DNA of 64,000 bases. Origin: Sporosarcina thermotolerans. Lineage in GTDB: Bacteria; Bacillota; Bacilli; Bacillales_A; Planococcaceae. The DNA lies in the NCBI RefSeq assembly GCF_030067815.1, contig NZ_CP125968.1:1170001-1234000 (forward strand), in the 5' to 3' direction. Under the pieces are notes generated by a model. It was not told the DNA's origin, did no database searches, and worked only from the letters and a program-made list of their open reading frames with translations. This document shows positions 20,103 through 31,593 of the stretch, one piece after another. Position numbers and translations under genes: made by a program. Positions within the stretch are counted from its first letter, which is position 1; the number at the start of each line of letters is the position of its first letter.

Positions 20103-22336
20103 TTGAATGAAATAGCAGCAGACTTGCTTGTCGGCATGAACCCGGAACAAGCCCGCGCAGTAAAAAAAACCGAAGGCCCACTCCTCATCATGGCAGGCGC
20201 AGGCTCAGGTAAAACAAGGGTACTTACACATCGCATCGCCTATCTGATTGTCGAAAAAAATGTCTACCCTTCAAATATATTAGCCATCACATTTACAAAC
20301 AAAGCAGCAAGAGAAATGCGTAATCGGATCGACGGTCTACTTGGACCCGGAACAGGCGAGCGGATGTGGGTATCCACATTCCACTCAATGTGTGTTCGTA
20401 TCCTTCGAAGAGACATCGATCGGATTGGGATCGCAAAAAGCTTTTCTATCCTTGATGGATCGGACCAATTGACTGTCATTAAAAACGTGCTGAAGGAACG
20501 GAATATTGATCCTAAACAATATGACCCACGCGCAATGCTTGGCGCAATCAGTTCGGCAAAAAATGAATGCATCGATGCGGAAAACTTTAAGGGACAGATC
20601 AATCCGCATAACCCATATGAAAAGACAATTGCAACTGTCTATGAAGGGTATACGAAGAAACTTCGTCAAAACCAATCACTCGATTTTGACGACCTCATCA
20701 TGATGACTCTCAAACTATTCGAACGCGTACCGGAAGTCCTCGAATTTTATCAAAATAAATTCCAATATATCCATGTTGATGAGTACCAAGACACGAATAA
20801 TGCCCAATACAGACTCGTAATATGTTGGCATCGAAATTCAGAAATCTATGCGTTGTCGGTGACTCAGACCAGTCTATCTATAGATGGCGTGGTGCCGATA
20901 TTGGAAATATTCTTTCATTCGAAAAAGATTATAAAGACGCAACAGTCATCTTGCTTGAGCAAAATTATCGATCGACCAAAAACATCCTGCGAGCAGCAAA
21001 CGATGTTATCCAAAACAACCGTAGTCGTTACGATAAGAAATTGCGGACAGATAACGCAGAAGGCGATTCAATTACCGTCTACAAGGCTTCTGACGAGCGG
21101 GATGAATCCCAATTTATCGTACAAAGAATCATCGAGCTGAAGGAAAGCGAAAATCTAACGCTTGATCAGTTCGCAATACTGTACAGAACGAACGCGCAAT
21201 CCCGTATGATTGAGGAATATCTTGTGAAATCCAATTTGGATTACACGATTGTCGGAGGCACAAAGTTCTATGATCGAAAAGAGATTAAGGATTTATTGGC
21301 TTATTTAAAACTGATTGCGAATAACGATGATGACCTGGCGCTTGCAAGGATTATCAATGAACCGAAACGGAGCATTGGTGCTACATCTTTCGACAGAATG
21401 GCACAATTTGCGATTGAGAATGACCGTTCAATTTTCGACGCCTTACAGGAAGTGCATTTCATGGGGCTGACAGCAAGAGCGGCAAATGAAGCAGTGAAGT
21501 TCAGAGATATGATCCACGGATTCACACAAATGCAGGAGTTCTTGCCGATCACTGAGTTAGTTGAACAAGTGTTAGAAAAGACAGGCTATCGGGAAATGCT
21601 TATACGTGAAAAAACGATTGAATCGGAAAGCCGATTGGAAAATATCGAGGAATTCCTTTCCGTTACGGAGGCATTTGAAAAAAGAGCAGAGGAAGATGAG
21701 GGAGACCGCTCTCTCGTTGCATTCCTGACAGATCTTGCGCTTATTGCGGACATCGATTCATTGGATAAAGAAGAGAACCAAACATCCGAAAAAATCGTCC
21801 TTATGACGATGCATGCCGCAAAAGGACTTGAATTTTCAGTCGTCTTTGTAATCGGGATGGAAGAGAATATATTCCCTCACTCAAGATCCATAGGGGACGA
21901 CGAAGAAATGGAAGAGGAACGCAGACTTGCGTATGTCGCAATAACGAGGGCGGAGCGTATGCTTTACTTAACTTGCGCCTCCTACAGGACGTTGTTTGGA
22001 CGCTCAAGTTATAATAATCCATCACGTTTCATTGCTGAAATTTCAGATGATATCATTGAAGTGACATCGAATAACAATCAAGGCTTTTCATTTGGCGGGT
22101 ATAGAAGAACAGAAGTGCCTGTTCGAACTGCAGTCAAAAAGCCGAAATATCAATCGAGCGGTGGAGAGAAGATGGGCTGGAGAGCGGGCGACAAGGCGAC
22201 CCACAAAACTTGGGGAACTGGCATGGTCGTCAGCGTGAAAGGGAAAGAAGACGATCTTGAACTTGATATCGCATTCCCAGAACCAGTCGGCATCAAGCGG
22301 TTACTTGCTAAATTCGCTCCGATAGAAAAAGCGTAG
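20103..22336 (+). CDS. pcrA: ATP-dependent DNA helicase PcrA/UvrD (one frameshift)
   Basis: Superfamily 1A 3'-5' helicase in replication restart, rolling-circle replication and nucleotide excision repair. Start TTG 20103 gives [16 protein letters not shown]. Walker A is AGAGSGKT (about residue 36), motif Ia AITFTNKAA, Walker B VDEYQDTN, motif [16 protein letters not shown], motif IV EQNYRST, motif [11 protein letters not shown], motif [13 protein letters not shown]. One A is missing near 20818 ([11 protein letters not shown] is misread). The C-terminal Tudor-like part ends [11 protein letters not shown]. Corrected length about 745 residues. ligA follows after 12 bp. Confidence 0.95.
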
Positions 22337-24370
<2,034 letters not shown>

Positions 24371-24376
24371 TTTTGT

Positions 24377-25486
24377 ATGAAAAGGTTCTTAGCAGTACCC
24401 GGCATGGCGGCCGTCCTTTTGTTGGGAGGCTGTCTACCTTCAATCGGCCCAGATAAAGAGGAAGTCATCCAGGAAAATGAAAAGGTCGAGGAAACAGTAA
24501 TGATTCCCGACGTTCAATTGAAAGACGAGTTTTACAGGACTCTGCTTCCTTTTAAGAAAAGCGCAAGCCGCGGGCTAGTTGTTAACAATATATACACGAA
24601 GTATGATGTCCAGGAGTCGGAAGAAGGCCTAATGCGCCTATCTGCCCAGCATTTTGATCCGAAAAATCATTTTTTCCAGGAAGGCCAGTATATCGATAAA
24701 GATACTGCCAATACTTGGCTTGCAAGAAGTTCCAACAATGAGGCTGGCTTGAATCCACCGGAAGCAAAGGGCGAGGATGCTGAGGAACAGCCAATCTATC
24801 TTGCTCATATATTGGAGCAGAATTATTTGACGATGACGGATGATAGGAAAGTGCACCTATCCGGAATATCCATAGGACTTGCTTTAAATTCAGTCTATTA
24901 CAGCAGAGATGGTAAACAAACAACCATTCCTGACAAGGAACTTGAAAAGAAAGGCATGGACATGGCAGAAATTATTGTCAGCAGGCTTAGAGCGAAAGAA
25001 GGATTTGCAGATATTCCAATAGTCGTCGGACTTTTCAAGCAAGAAAAAAGGAATTCGATTGTTCCGGGCACTTACTTTGCGACAGCTTATGCTGATAAAG
25101 GGAAGGCTGCACCGTCTGGATGGAAAGTAGTGAACGAGCAATATGTATTGCTTCCTGCTTCGTCTGACATTGAAAATTATCGTGAGATCAACACGACATT
25201 CAATAAATTTAAACAGGATATCGATAAGTTCTTCCCAAGCTTCGTAAACGTAATTGGAACAGGTTTTTTCAAGGAAGATCGTATGCAGTCGCTTCAGATT
25301 AATATACCTGTCCAATTTTTTGGGAAGACTGAGATTATCGGTTTCACACAGTTTTTGACTGATCATGTCAAAAAATATTTTCCGAATATCGACATTGAAG
25401 TGAGCATCACTACAGTAAATGGTCCAGAGGCATTGATTGTAAAGAAAGCTGGAGAAAAGGAATTTGTTCATATATACGGGTACTGA
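24377..25486 (+). CDS. camS: CamS family lipoprotein (YerH)
   Basis: Intact 369-residue lipoprotein with signal peptide and lipobox LLGGC at about residue 20. It matches the CamS family, named for the cAM373-type peptide in some signal sequences, and has the family phrases SAQHFDPKNHFFQEGQYI and GSISIGLALNSVYY-like text (here SGISIGLALNSVYYS). B. subtilis yerH is in the same place after ligA. The role of the mature protein is not established. It lies 6 bp after ligA, so is likely in the pcrA-ligA transcript. Confidence 0.9.
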   Translation: MKRFLAVPGMAAVLLLGGCLPSIGPDKEEVIQENEKVEETVMIPDVQLKDEFYRTLLPFKKSASRGLVVNNIYTKYDVQESEEGLMRLSAQHFDPKNHFFQEGQYIDKDTANTWLARSSNNEAGLNPPEAKGEDAEEQPIYLAHILEQNYLTMTDDRKVHLSGISIGLALNSVYYSRDGKQTTIPDKELEKKGMDMAEIIVSRLRAKEGFADIPIVVGLFKQEKRNSIVPGTYFATAYADKGKAAPSGWKVVNEQYVLLPASSDIENYREINTTFNKFKQDIDKFFPSFVNVIGTGFFKEDRMQSLQINIPVQFFGKTEIIGFTQFLTDHVKKYFPNIDIEVSITTVNGPEALIVKKAGEKEFVHIYGY

Positions 25487-25493
25487 TACCAAA

Positions 25494-25695
25494 GCAAGCG
25501 CCCTGCGCTTTTCGGTGTCCAGCTCCGGGCGCTAAAAGCTCGGGTCATAATTCGAAGATGCTCTGTGGCAAAAACCGCCACGCCACATCTTCGCCTTATG
25601 CCTGAGGCCGGCAGGATGCCGGTCATGCAGTCGTTGCCGCAGGACGCGGCGTTCTTAGACTGCGAACCTTTGCAAGCGCCCTGCGCTTTTCTGTG
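25494..25695. repeat. Interspersed hairpin repeat, copy A
   Basis: An intergenic element framed by GCAAGCGCCCTGCGCTTTTC at both ends (25496 and 25673). It holds stems GGGCGCT / AGCGCCC, GAAGATG / CATCTTC and TGTGGC / GCCAC around the invariant CAAAAACC loop, with the shared phrases CTCGGGTCATAA and CGCCTTATGCCTG. A second, diverged copy lies at 29027. An extra GC-rich hairpin block (about 25610-25670) is found only in this copy. A reading frame runs through it into gatC but is not a gene. Confidence 0.75.
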
Positions 25696-25759
25696 TAACT
25701 TTTCAACAAAACAGTTAGATGGTATGATTAGTCGTACAATTGCAGTGGGAGGAAATCAA

Positions 25760-26047
25760 ATGACGAAATTTACCCAAGATGATGTAAAATACTTCGCGAA
25801 TTTCGCTAAAATCGGCGTGTCGGATGAAGAAGCTGAAGTGTTTGCTGATCTCATTTCCGAATTGGTCGTATTTGGCGATGTGTTGAAAGAAGTCGAAACA
25901 GATCACATAGAGCCGATGACTCATCCGTTGCAGCTTGTCAACGTGCTACGGGAAGATGTTCCGCAAGATATTCTTGACCGGGAAGAGATGTTGGCAAGCG
26001 TGGAAGAGCATGAAGCCGGAATGATAAAAGTTCCGAATATCCTGTGA
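25760..26047 (+). CDS. gatC: Asp/Glu-tRNA amidotransferase subunit GatC
   Basis: Small 95-residue subunit that stabilises GatA on GatB. ATG 25760 follows GGGAGGAAATC and gives MTKFTQDDVKYFANFAKIGV; the phrases DHIEPMTHPLQLVNVLREDV (two parts) and the C-terminal EEHEAGMIKVPNIL are typical. An in-frame extension upstream to 25565 runs through a repeat and is rejected. gatA follows after 25 bp. Confidence 0.95.
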   Translation: MTKFTQDDVKYFANFAKIGVSDEEAEVFADLISELVVFGDVLKEVETDHIEPMTHPLQLVNVLREDVPQDILDREEMLASVEEHEAGMIKVPNIL

Positions 26048-26072
26048 GAACGGGTTTTGAGGAGGATGTAAT

Positions 26073-27538
26073 ATGACGTTAATGAAAAAGTCGGCAGCAG
26101 AACTTCAACAACTTTTACATAATCGGGAAGTCTCTGTCAAAGAATTGACCGAAGATTCATTGCAACAAATTGCGAAGCTTGACGGAAAAGTGCAAGCATT
26201 TCTTACGGTGACTGAAAAAGAAGCATTATCCAGAGCGGAATCTTTAGATAATGAACCGATGGAAAATCGTGGCCCTTTGTTCGGACTGCCAATCGGCATA
26301 AAAGATAATATCATTACAAAAGGCATCACAACGACATGTGCGAGCAAGATGCTTGAAAATTTTGTTCCAGTCTATGATGCGACTGTCATGAACAAAGTTA
26401 ACCAAGCCGGTATGGTCAGCGTAGGGAAATTGAACATGGACGAGTTTGCAATGGGTTCAACAACAGAGCGTTCGGCATTCAAGACAACTCATAATCCATG
26501 GAATTTGGATAGCGTTCCAGGTGGATCTTCTGGTGGATCAGCTGCAGCTGTTGCAGCAGGGGAAGTACCTTCTCTCTTGGCACAGATACGGGCGGATCAG
26601 TCCGTCAACCTGCCGCTTTTTGTGGTGTTGTCGGGATGAAACCGACATATGGACGAGTATCTCGTTATGGTCTTGTTGCATTCGCGTCTTCATTGGACCA
26701 AATCGGACCAATCACTCGAACTGTTGAGGACAATGCGCTTCTTTTGAATGCGATTTCAGGATTGGATCAGTGGGATTCATCATCCTCGCCTATTCAGGTT
26801 CCTGATTTCCGTGCAGGCTTGACTGGGGACATTAAAGGATTGCGAATTGCGGTTCCTAAGGAATACTTAGGCGAAGGCGTTGCGGAAGACGTAAAAGAGT
26901 CCGTTATGCAAGCATTAAAAGTCCTTGAATCCCTTGGCGCAACTTGCGAAGAGGTAACGCTTCCACATTCCAAATACGCTTCACCGGTCTATTATGCGAT
27001 TGCTACATCAGAGGCTTCTTCTAATTTTGCAAGATTTGACGGCATCCGATACGGTTACCATCCGGAAGGCGCAAAGAACTTGGAAGAGATTTATTTGCGT
27101 TCACGTTCTGAAGGATTCGGAACTGAAGTGAAAAAGCGGATTCTTTACGGAACGTACGCATTGAGCGCGGATCATCATGAGGATCTTTATGTCAAAGCGA
27201 TGAAAGTCCGTACGCTTATTGCTCAAGATTTTGCTACTTTATTTGAAAAATATGATGTGGTCATCGGTCCAACGAGTGCTACAACAGCCTATAAAATTGG
27301 CGGCGCGGTGCAGGATCAATTGACATTGTATGCAAATGACGTATTAACAGTCTCTGTCAACTTGGCGGGCGTTCCGGCGATTTCAGTACCATGTGGTCTT
27401 TCTAATGGAATGCCAGTGGGCTTGCAAATCATTGGGAAGCATTTTGATGAAGCGCTTCTTTACAGAGTTGCTCACGCTTATGAGCAAGCGACTGATTTTC
27501 ATACACAATCTCCATCTTTAGGGGAGGGGAATGAATAA
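26073..27538 (+). CDS. gatA: Asp/Glu-tRNA amidotransferase subunit GatA (one frameshift)
   Basis: Amidase-signature subunit that releases ammonia from glutamine for transamidation of Glu-tRNA(Gln) or Asp-tRNA(Asn). The Ser-cisSer-Lys triad is visible: Lys in [10 protein letters not shown] (about residue 79), Ser in [13 protein letters not shown], Ser in [11 protein letters not shown]. One T is missing near 26568 ([10 protein letters not shown] misread as [10 protein letters not shown]). Corrected length about 488 residues. The stop shares a base with the gatB start. Confidence 0.95.
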
Positions 27539-28967
27539 TGAACTTTGAAACGATTGTTGGGCTTGAAGTCCACGTTGAATTGAAAACAGATACGAAAATC
27601 TTTTCACCGGCACCATCCCATTACGGAGCGGAGCCGAATATGAATATCCACGTCACTGACTTGGCATACCCTGGGACGCTCCCGACAATGAACAAACGAG
27701 CGGTTGACTTCGGAATGAAAGCTTCGTTCGCCTTGAATTGTGAAGTCGCGGACGTCATGAATTTCGACCGGAAACATTATTTCTATCCGGACAATCCTGC
27801 AGCTTACCAAATTTCCCAAGATAAACGACCTGTCGGCCAAAACGGCTGGATTGAGATCGAAGTTGAAGGGAAAAAGAAAAAGATTCGTATCGAACGTGTT
27901 CACTTGGAGGAAGATGCAGGTAAGTTGACGCACACGGATAACGGTTATTCACTCGTCGATTTAAACAGACAAGGAACGCCGCTTATCGAAATCGTTACGG
28001 AAGCGGATATCCGCTCACCTGAAGAAGCATATGCATTCCTTGAGAAATTGAAAGCAATCATCCAATATACAGGCGTTTCCGATGTTCGTATGGAGGAAGG
28101 GTCACTCCGATGTGACGCCAATATTTCATTGCGCCCATTCGGTCAGAAGGAATTTGGAACAAAAACGGAATGAAGAACTTGAACTCTTTCAACTACGTAC
28201 GTCGTGGAATTGCGAATGAAGTTGAACGCCAGGAAAAAATCCTTCTTTCTGGAGGGGAAATCCAACAAGAAACACGCCGTTATGACGAGACGACAGGCCA
28301 AACCGTACTCATGCGCGTTAAAGGAAGTGCGAATGATTACCGATTTATCAACGACCCGGATCTTCCTGAAATCCATATCGATCAAGAATGGAAAGACCGT
28401 GTGCGTGCTGAAATCCCGGAACTTCCTGACGCTCGTAAAGCTCGTTACGTCCAAGAGTTAGACTTACCAGAATATGATGCACATGTATTGACATTGACGA
28501 AGGAAATGTCGGACTTCTTCGATGCAACTGTTGCTGCTGGAGCCGATGCGAAACTTGCTTCCAACTGGTTGATGGGTGAGGTTTCCGCTTATTTGAATGC
28601 AGAGCAAAAAGAACTGCATGATACAGCTCTAACACCAGAGGGACTATCCAGTATGATTAAACTGATTGCGGATGGTACTATTTCATCCAAGATTGCGAAG
28701 AAAGTGTTTAAGGAACTAATCGAGAATGGTGGAAACGCTGCTGATATCGTGAAAGAAAAAGGTCTCGTTCAAATTTCGGATGAAGGTACGCTTCGCACAA
28801 TCGTAAGTGAAATTTTAGATGCGAATGAACAATCGATTGAAGACTATAAAAACGGTAAGGACCGTGCTGTCGGTTTCCTCGTCGGACAAGTGATGAAAGC
28901 GACGAAGGGTCAAGCTAACCCGCCGTTAGTCAATAAAATCCTCCTTGAGGAAATTAACAAGCGATAA
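27538..28967 (+). CDS. gatB: Asp/Glu-tRNA amidotransferase subunit GatB (one frameshift)
   Basis: Kinase/tRNA-binding subunit. N-terminal [15 protein letters not shown] and the catalytic cradle phrases [43 protein letters not shown], then the YqeY-like C-terminal domain ([32 protein letters not shown]). One T is missing near 28170 (GTKTELKNLNSF read as GTKTE-stop). Corrected length about 476 residues. Terminator follows. Confidence 0.95.
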
Positions 28968-28979
28968 CAAAATATGGAG

Positions 28980-29017
28980 AACGTCCTATGCGAGAAATTT
29001 CGTATAGGGCGTTTTTC
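28980..29017 (+). terminator. Terminator of the gatCAB operon
   Basis: Hairpin AACGTCCTAT / ATAGGGCGTT with a 13-nt loop followed by TTTTTC, 12 bp after the gatB stop. Confidence 0.8.
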
Positions 29018-29026
29018 AAATAAAGC

Positions 29027-29152
29027 CTCCAAGTCTAGCTTCGGGTGGCAGCCTCTCGGGTCATAAGTCAGCTTTGCTACACGGCAAAAACCGCCGTTTC
29101 ACAAATCCGCCTTACGCCTGTCGAGGCAAACCGCCACCCTCCGCTTTTGTTT
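29027..29152. repeat. Interspersed hairpin repeat, copy B
   Basis: Same family as the element at 25494: it shares CTCGGGTCATAA, GGCAAAAACCGCC and CGCCTTACGCCTG. The outer stem here is GGGTGGC / GCCACCC where copy A has GGGCGCT / AGCGCCC, and the inner stem is ACGGC / GCCGT where copy A has GTGGC / GCCAC. It lies between the gat terminator and a thioredoxin-like gene. Confidence 0.75.
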
Positions 29153-29212
29153 TGCATCCTATTTGATTGTCTTAACGAATAGACTTAAACTAAGGAAAAG
29201 GAGTGTTTAGCT

Positions 29213-29782
29213 ATGAAAACTGAAAAACAATATTTTGATGAAGCAATAACGCTAGAAGCGTATATGGAAAAGATGGAGAAGCATAAAGAGAACAGCTTCG
29301 GGATCTACGAAAAATTCGAAGTGCCGCAGGACGATGAATTCATTGAAATTTTGAAAGAGAAAAAGCCTAATGTTTTAGTTATAACTGAAGATTGGTGCGG
29401 GGACGCCATGATGAATAATCCAATCCTTCGTAGAATTGCAGAAGCTGCTGAATTGGATGTTCGGACTGCCTATCGGGATGAAGATACAGATTTGATTGAT
29501 ATGCATTTGACGAATGGCGGAAGATCGATACCAATTTATCTCCTTCTTGATGATGAAGGGGAAATCCTTGCGAAATGGGGTCCACGTGCTACTGCAATAC
29601 AGGAGGATGTGCTTGAGCGCCGTAAGCAACTCCCGACGAAGGAAGACCCTGCATTCGACGAAAAGCAACGCGCATTCATTTCGGAACTGATGACAGAATA
29701 TACGACACAACCCGAATTATGGTTAACGGTCTATGAAGACATTAGAAAAACATTCATGCCGGCACTACAGAAAACGAATTGA
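29213..29782 (+). CDS. Thioredoxin-fold family protein with WCGD motif
   Basis: Intact 189-residue protein of the bacillar thioredoxin_9-like group. The segment VLVITEDWCGDAMMNNPILRR (two parts) gives a thioredoxin fold with a single active-site Cys (WCGD in place of WCxxC), then RSIPIYLLLDDEGE around the cis-Pro position. With only one Cys it is unlikely to be a classical disulfide reductase. AGGAAAAGGAG precedes ATG 29213. It appears monocistronic. Confidence 0.8.
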   Translation: MKTEKQYFDEAITLEAYMEKMEKHKENSFGIYEKFEVPQDDEFIEILKEKKPNVLVITEDWCGDAMMNNPILRRIAEAAELDVRTAYRDEDTDLIDMHLTNGGRSIPIYLLLDDEGEILAKWGPRATAIQEDVLERRKQLPTKEDPAFDEKQRAFISELMTEYTTQPELWLTVYEDIRKTFMPALQKTN

Positions 29783-29883
29783 CGGGTAAAGGGTGCAACA
29801 TATCTTTAACATAAGGCGTCCTATTGCTGGATCAGTAACGCATATGCAAGTGCAATAATTTGTATGATTGAGAGGGAACATGT

Positions 29884-30831
29884 ATGAAGCGTGCACGAAT
29901 CATTTATAATCCGACAGCAGGACGTGAAATATTCCGGAAGCATCTGTCTGACGTGCTTGAAAAGCTTGAGAAAGCGGGATATGAAACATCAGTACATGCG
30001 ACAACCGCGGAAGGCGACGCGACTGTGGCTGCGAAGGTAGCTGTAGAACGCGGTTTTGACGTCATCATCGCCTCAGGTGGTGATGGAACGTTAAATGAAG
30101 TCGTTGCGGGTATTTCATCATGCGAAAAACGACCGAAAATTGGACTGATTCCAACCGGAACAACGAACGACTTTGCACGGGCACTGCGCATTCCCCGTGA
30201 TATTGATGAGGCCGTGGATATCATTATAAAGGGCGAAACAATACCAGTAGACGTCGGGCTTATGAACAAACGCCATTTCATCAATATAGCTGGCGGTGGC
30301 CGGATGACCGAATTGACATATGAAGTGCCAAGCAAGCTTAAAACTGTTCTTGGACAGCTTGCTTATTACTTGAAAGGTATCGAGATGTTGCCTTCCTTCC
30401 ATTCGAGTAATGTGAAAATCGAGTACGATGATAATGTGTTTGAAGGGGAAGCGATGCTGTTTCTCGTTGGACTTACAAATTCTGTAGGTGGATTAGAAAA
30501 ACTTGCACCTAATTCAAGTATTAATGATGGTAAGTTCACATTATTGGTATTGAAAAAGTGTAGTATTGCTGAATTCATCCGAGTTGTTAGTTTGGCATTA
30601 CGCGGTGAACACCTGGATGATCCGTTAGTAATCTCATCGCAAGCATCTAAAATAAAGGTCACTTCTTCAGAGGAAGTTCTACTGAATTTAGATGGTGAGT
30701 ATGGCGGAACGCTACCCGCCGAATTTGAGATTAAATACCGCCATGTTGAAATGTTCGCCACACTTGATCAATTGCGGGAACAAGACAGAATTGTTTTAGA
30801 CGAAGACGATGAAAAAGCTGCATTGGACTAA
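29884..30831 (+). CDS. dgkB: Diacylglycerol kinase DgkB
   Basis: Intact 315-residue soluble lipid kinase that returns diacylglycerol from lipoteichoic acid synthesis to phosphatidic acid. The N-terminal MKRARIIYNPTAGRE, the GGDGTLNEVV glycine-rich loop (about residue 65) and GLIPTGTTNDFARAL (substrate/ATP region) are diagnostic, as is DGKFTLLVLKK. B. subtilis yerQ (dgkB) is likewise near gatCAB. Confidence 0.94.
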   Translation: MKRARIIYNPTAGREIFRKHLSDVLEKLEKAGYETSVHATTAEGDATVAAKVAVERGFDVIIASGGDGTLNEVVAGISSCEKRPKIGLIPTGTTNDFARALRIPRDIDEAVDIIIKGETIPVDVGLMNKRHFINIAGGGRMTELTYEVPSKLKTVLGQLAYYLKGIEMLPSFHSSNVKIEYDDNVFEGEAMLFLVGLTNSVGGLEKLAPNSSINDGKFTLLVLKKCSIAEFIRVVSLALRGEHLDDPLVISSQASKIKVTSSEEVLLNLDGEYGGTLPAEFEIKYRHVEMFATLDQLREQDRIVLDEDDEKAALD

Positions 30832-30848
30832 GAATCCTTGCAGCTTTT
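30813..30848 (+). terminator. Terminator overlapping the dgkB stop
   Basis: AAAAGCTGCA within the last dgkB codons pairs with TGCAGCTTTT after the stop, ending in TTTTATTTAT. Confidence 0.6.
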
Positions 30849-30860
30849 ATTTATGTTGTT

Positions 30861-31304
30861 TTAGACAATAAACTCGATATCTTCATCCTGCCTAGCAGCA
30901 AGTTGCGGTAAATTATGAATCGGCATCCATTGGCAATGGAAAATCATACCGTTGTCCTGCCCCTCGCTTTGAACAAGATTATCCCACTCAGTTTCATCGT
31001 CTCCTATATAAATAAGATGAAAGATATTCCGCTCATGAATAACATCTTTTCTATGTTCAGGAAAGTAATTTCTTTTATGCACTTTCCCCCTTAACTCCAG
31101 TTGCTCACGTCTAATACCGGTCTCTTCTTCAATTTCCCGATATAACGCATCAATGAGCAACTCGTCCCTTTCGATTGTTCCCCCAGGAACTTGCAAACCT
31201 GCATCAGGGTTCCCTTTTTGATCGAACACAAGGATTTTGCGTTCGGTGTTTTCCCCTTTTGTAATGTAAGCTAAAACTTTTCGTTTCACTTCCATTGTGC
31301 TCAT
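30861..31304 (-). CDS. Nudix hydrolase
   Basis: Intact 147-residue protein. The Nudix box GGTIERDELLIDALYREIEEETGI (in parts: G-x5-E-x7-REIEEETGI) is complete, so it should hydrolyse a nucleoside-diphosphate-linked substrate, with Mg bound by the REIEEE glutamates. The substrate is not predictable. It is transcribed towards dgkB; AGGGAGATGAG precedes the ATG at 31304. Confidence 0.9.
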   Translation of the reverse strand: MSTMEVKRKVLAYITKGENTERKILVFDQKGNPDAGLQVPGGTIERDELLIDALYREIEEETGIRREQLELRGKVHKRNYFPEHRKDVIHERNIFHLIYIGDDETEWDNLVQSEGQDNGMIFHCQWMPIHNLPQLAARQDEDIEFIV

Positions 31305-31483
31305 CTCCCTTTAATCCTTATTATACAAAACATTCAAATTACTCTCAAGAGTGTTGTTGTCAAAAATAGTTCACGGTTGCTGTGACAATTTTGTTATTTC
31401 GATCCCAAAAAGGGAAAAGTAATAAGCGATGGTCATCTTATATAGATACAAGGAGATTTACTCACATAGGAGGCGTATGATCC

Positions 31484-31579
31484 GTGTATAAAAAACAAGA
31501 GAAATGGCTTATGTGGATAGTTTTCACCGTAGCAGGAATAATGTTGTTGTCCATTGTGGGAAGAGTTTTCGGAAGTTGA
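31484..31579 (+). CDS. Putative 31-residue membrane peptide upstream of cydA
   Basis: A GTG at 31484, about 10 nt after AGGAGG, opens a frame of 31 codons: start MYKKQEKWLMW, then a single hydrophobic helix (IVFTVAGIMLLSIVG) and the end RVFGS. The positive N-terminus and a lone transmembrane segment resemble small bd-oxidase accessory peptides. It stops 14 bp before cydA and shares its likely transcript. I do not recognise a family; the GTG start and long spacing lower confidence. Confidence 0.5.
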   Translation: MYKKQEKWLMWIVFTVAGIMLLSIVGRVFGS

Positions 31580-31593
31580 AGGAGGAATAGTAA

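Noticed and set aside
25565..25759. N-terminal extension of GatC
   Set aside because: The extension is translated interspersed repeat; ATG 25760 has its own ribosome site and the homologous start.
31340..31400. Rex or NsrR box before cydA (TTGTCAAAAATAGTTCAC, CTGTGACAATTTTG)
   Set aside because: Half-sites resemble TTGTGA/TCACAA but spacing and several bases do not fit; not enough to call.
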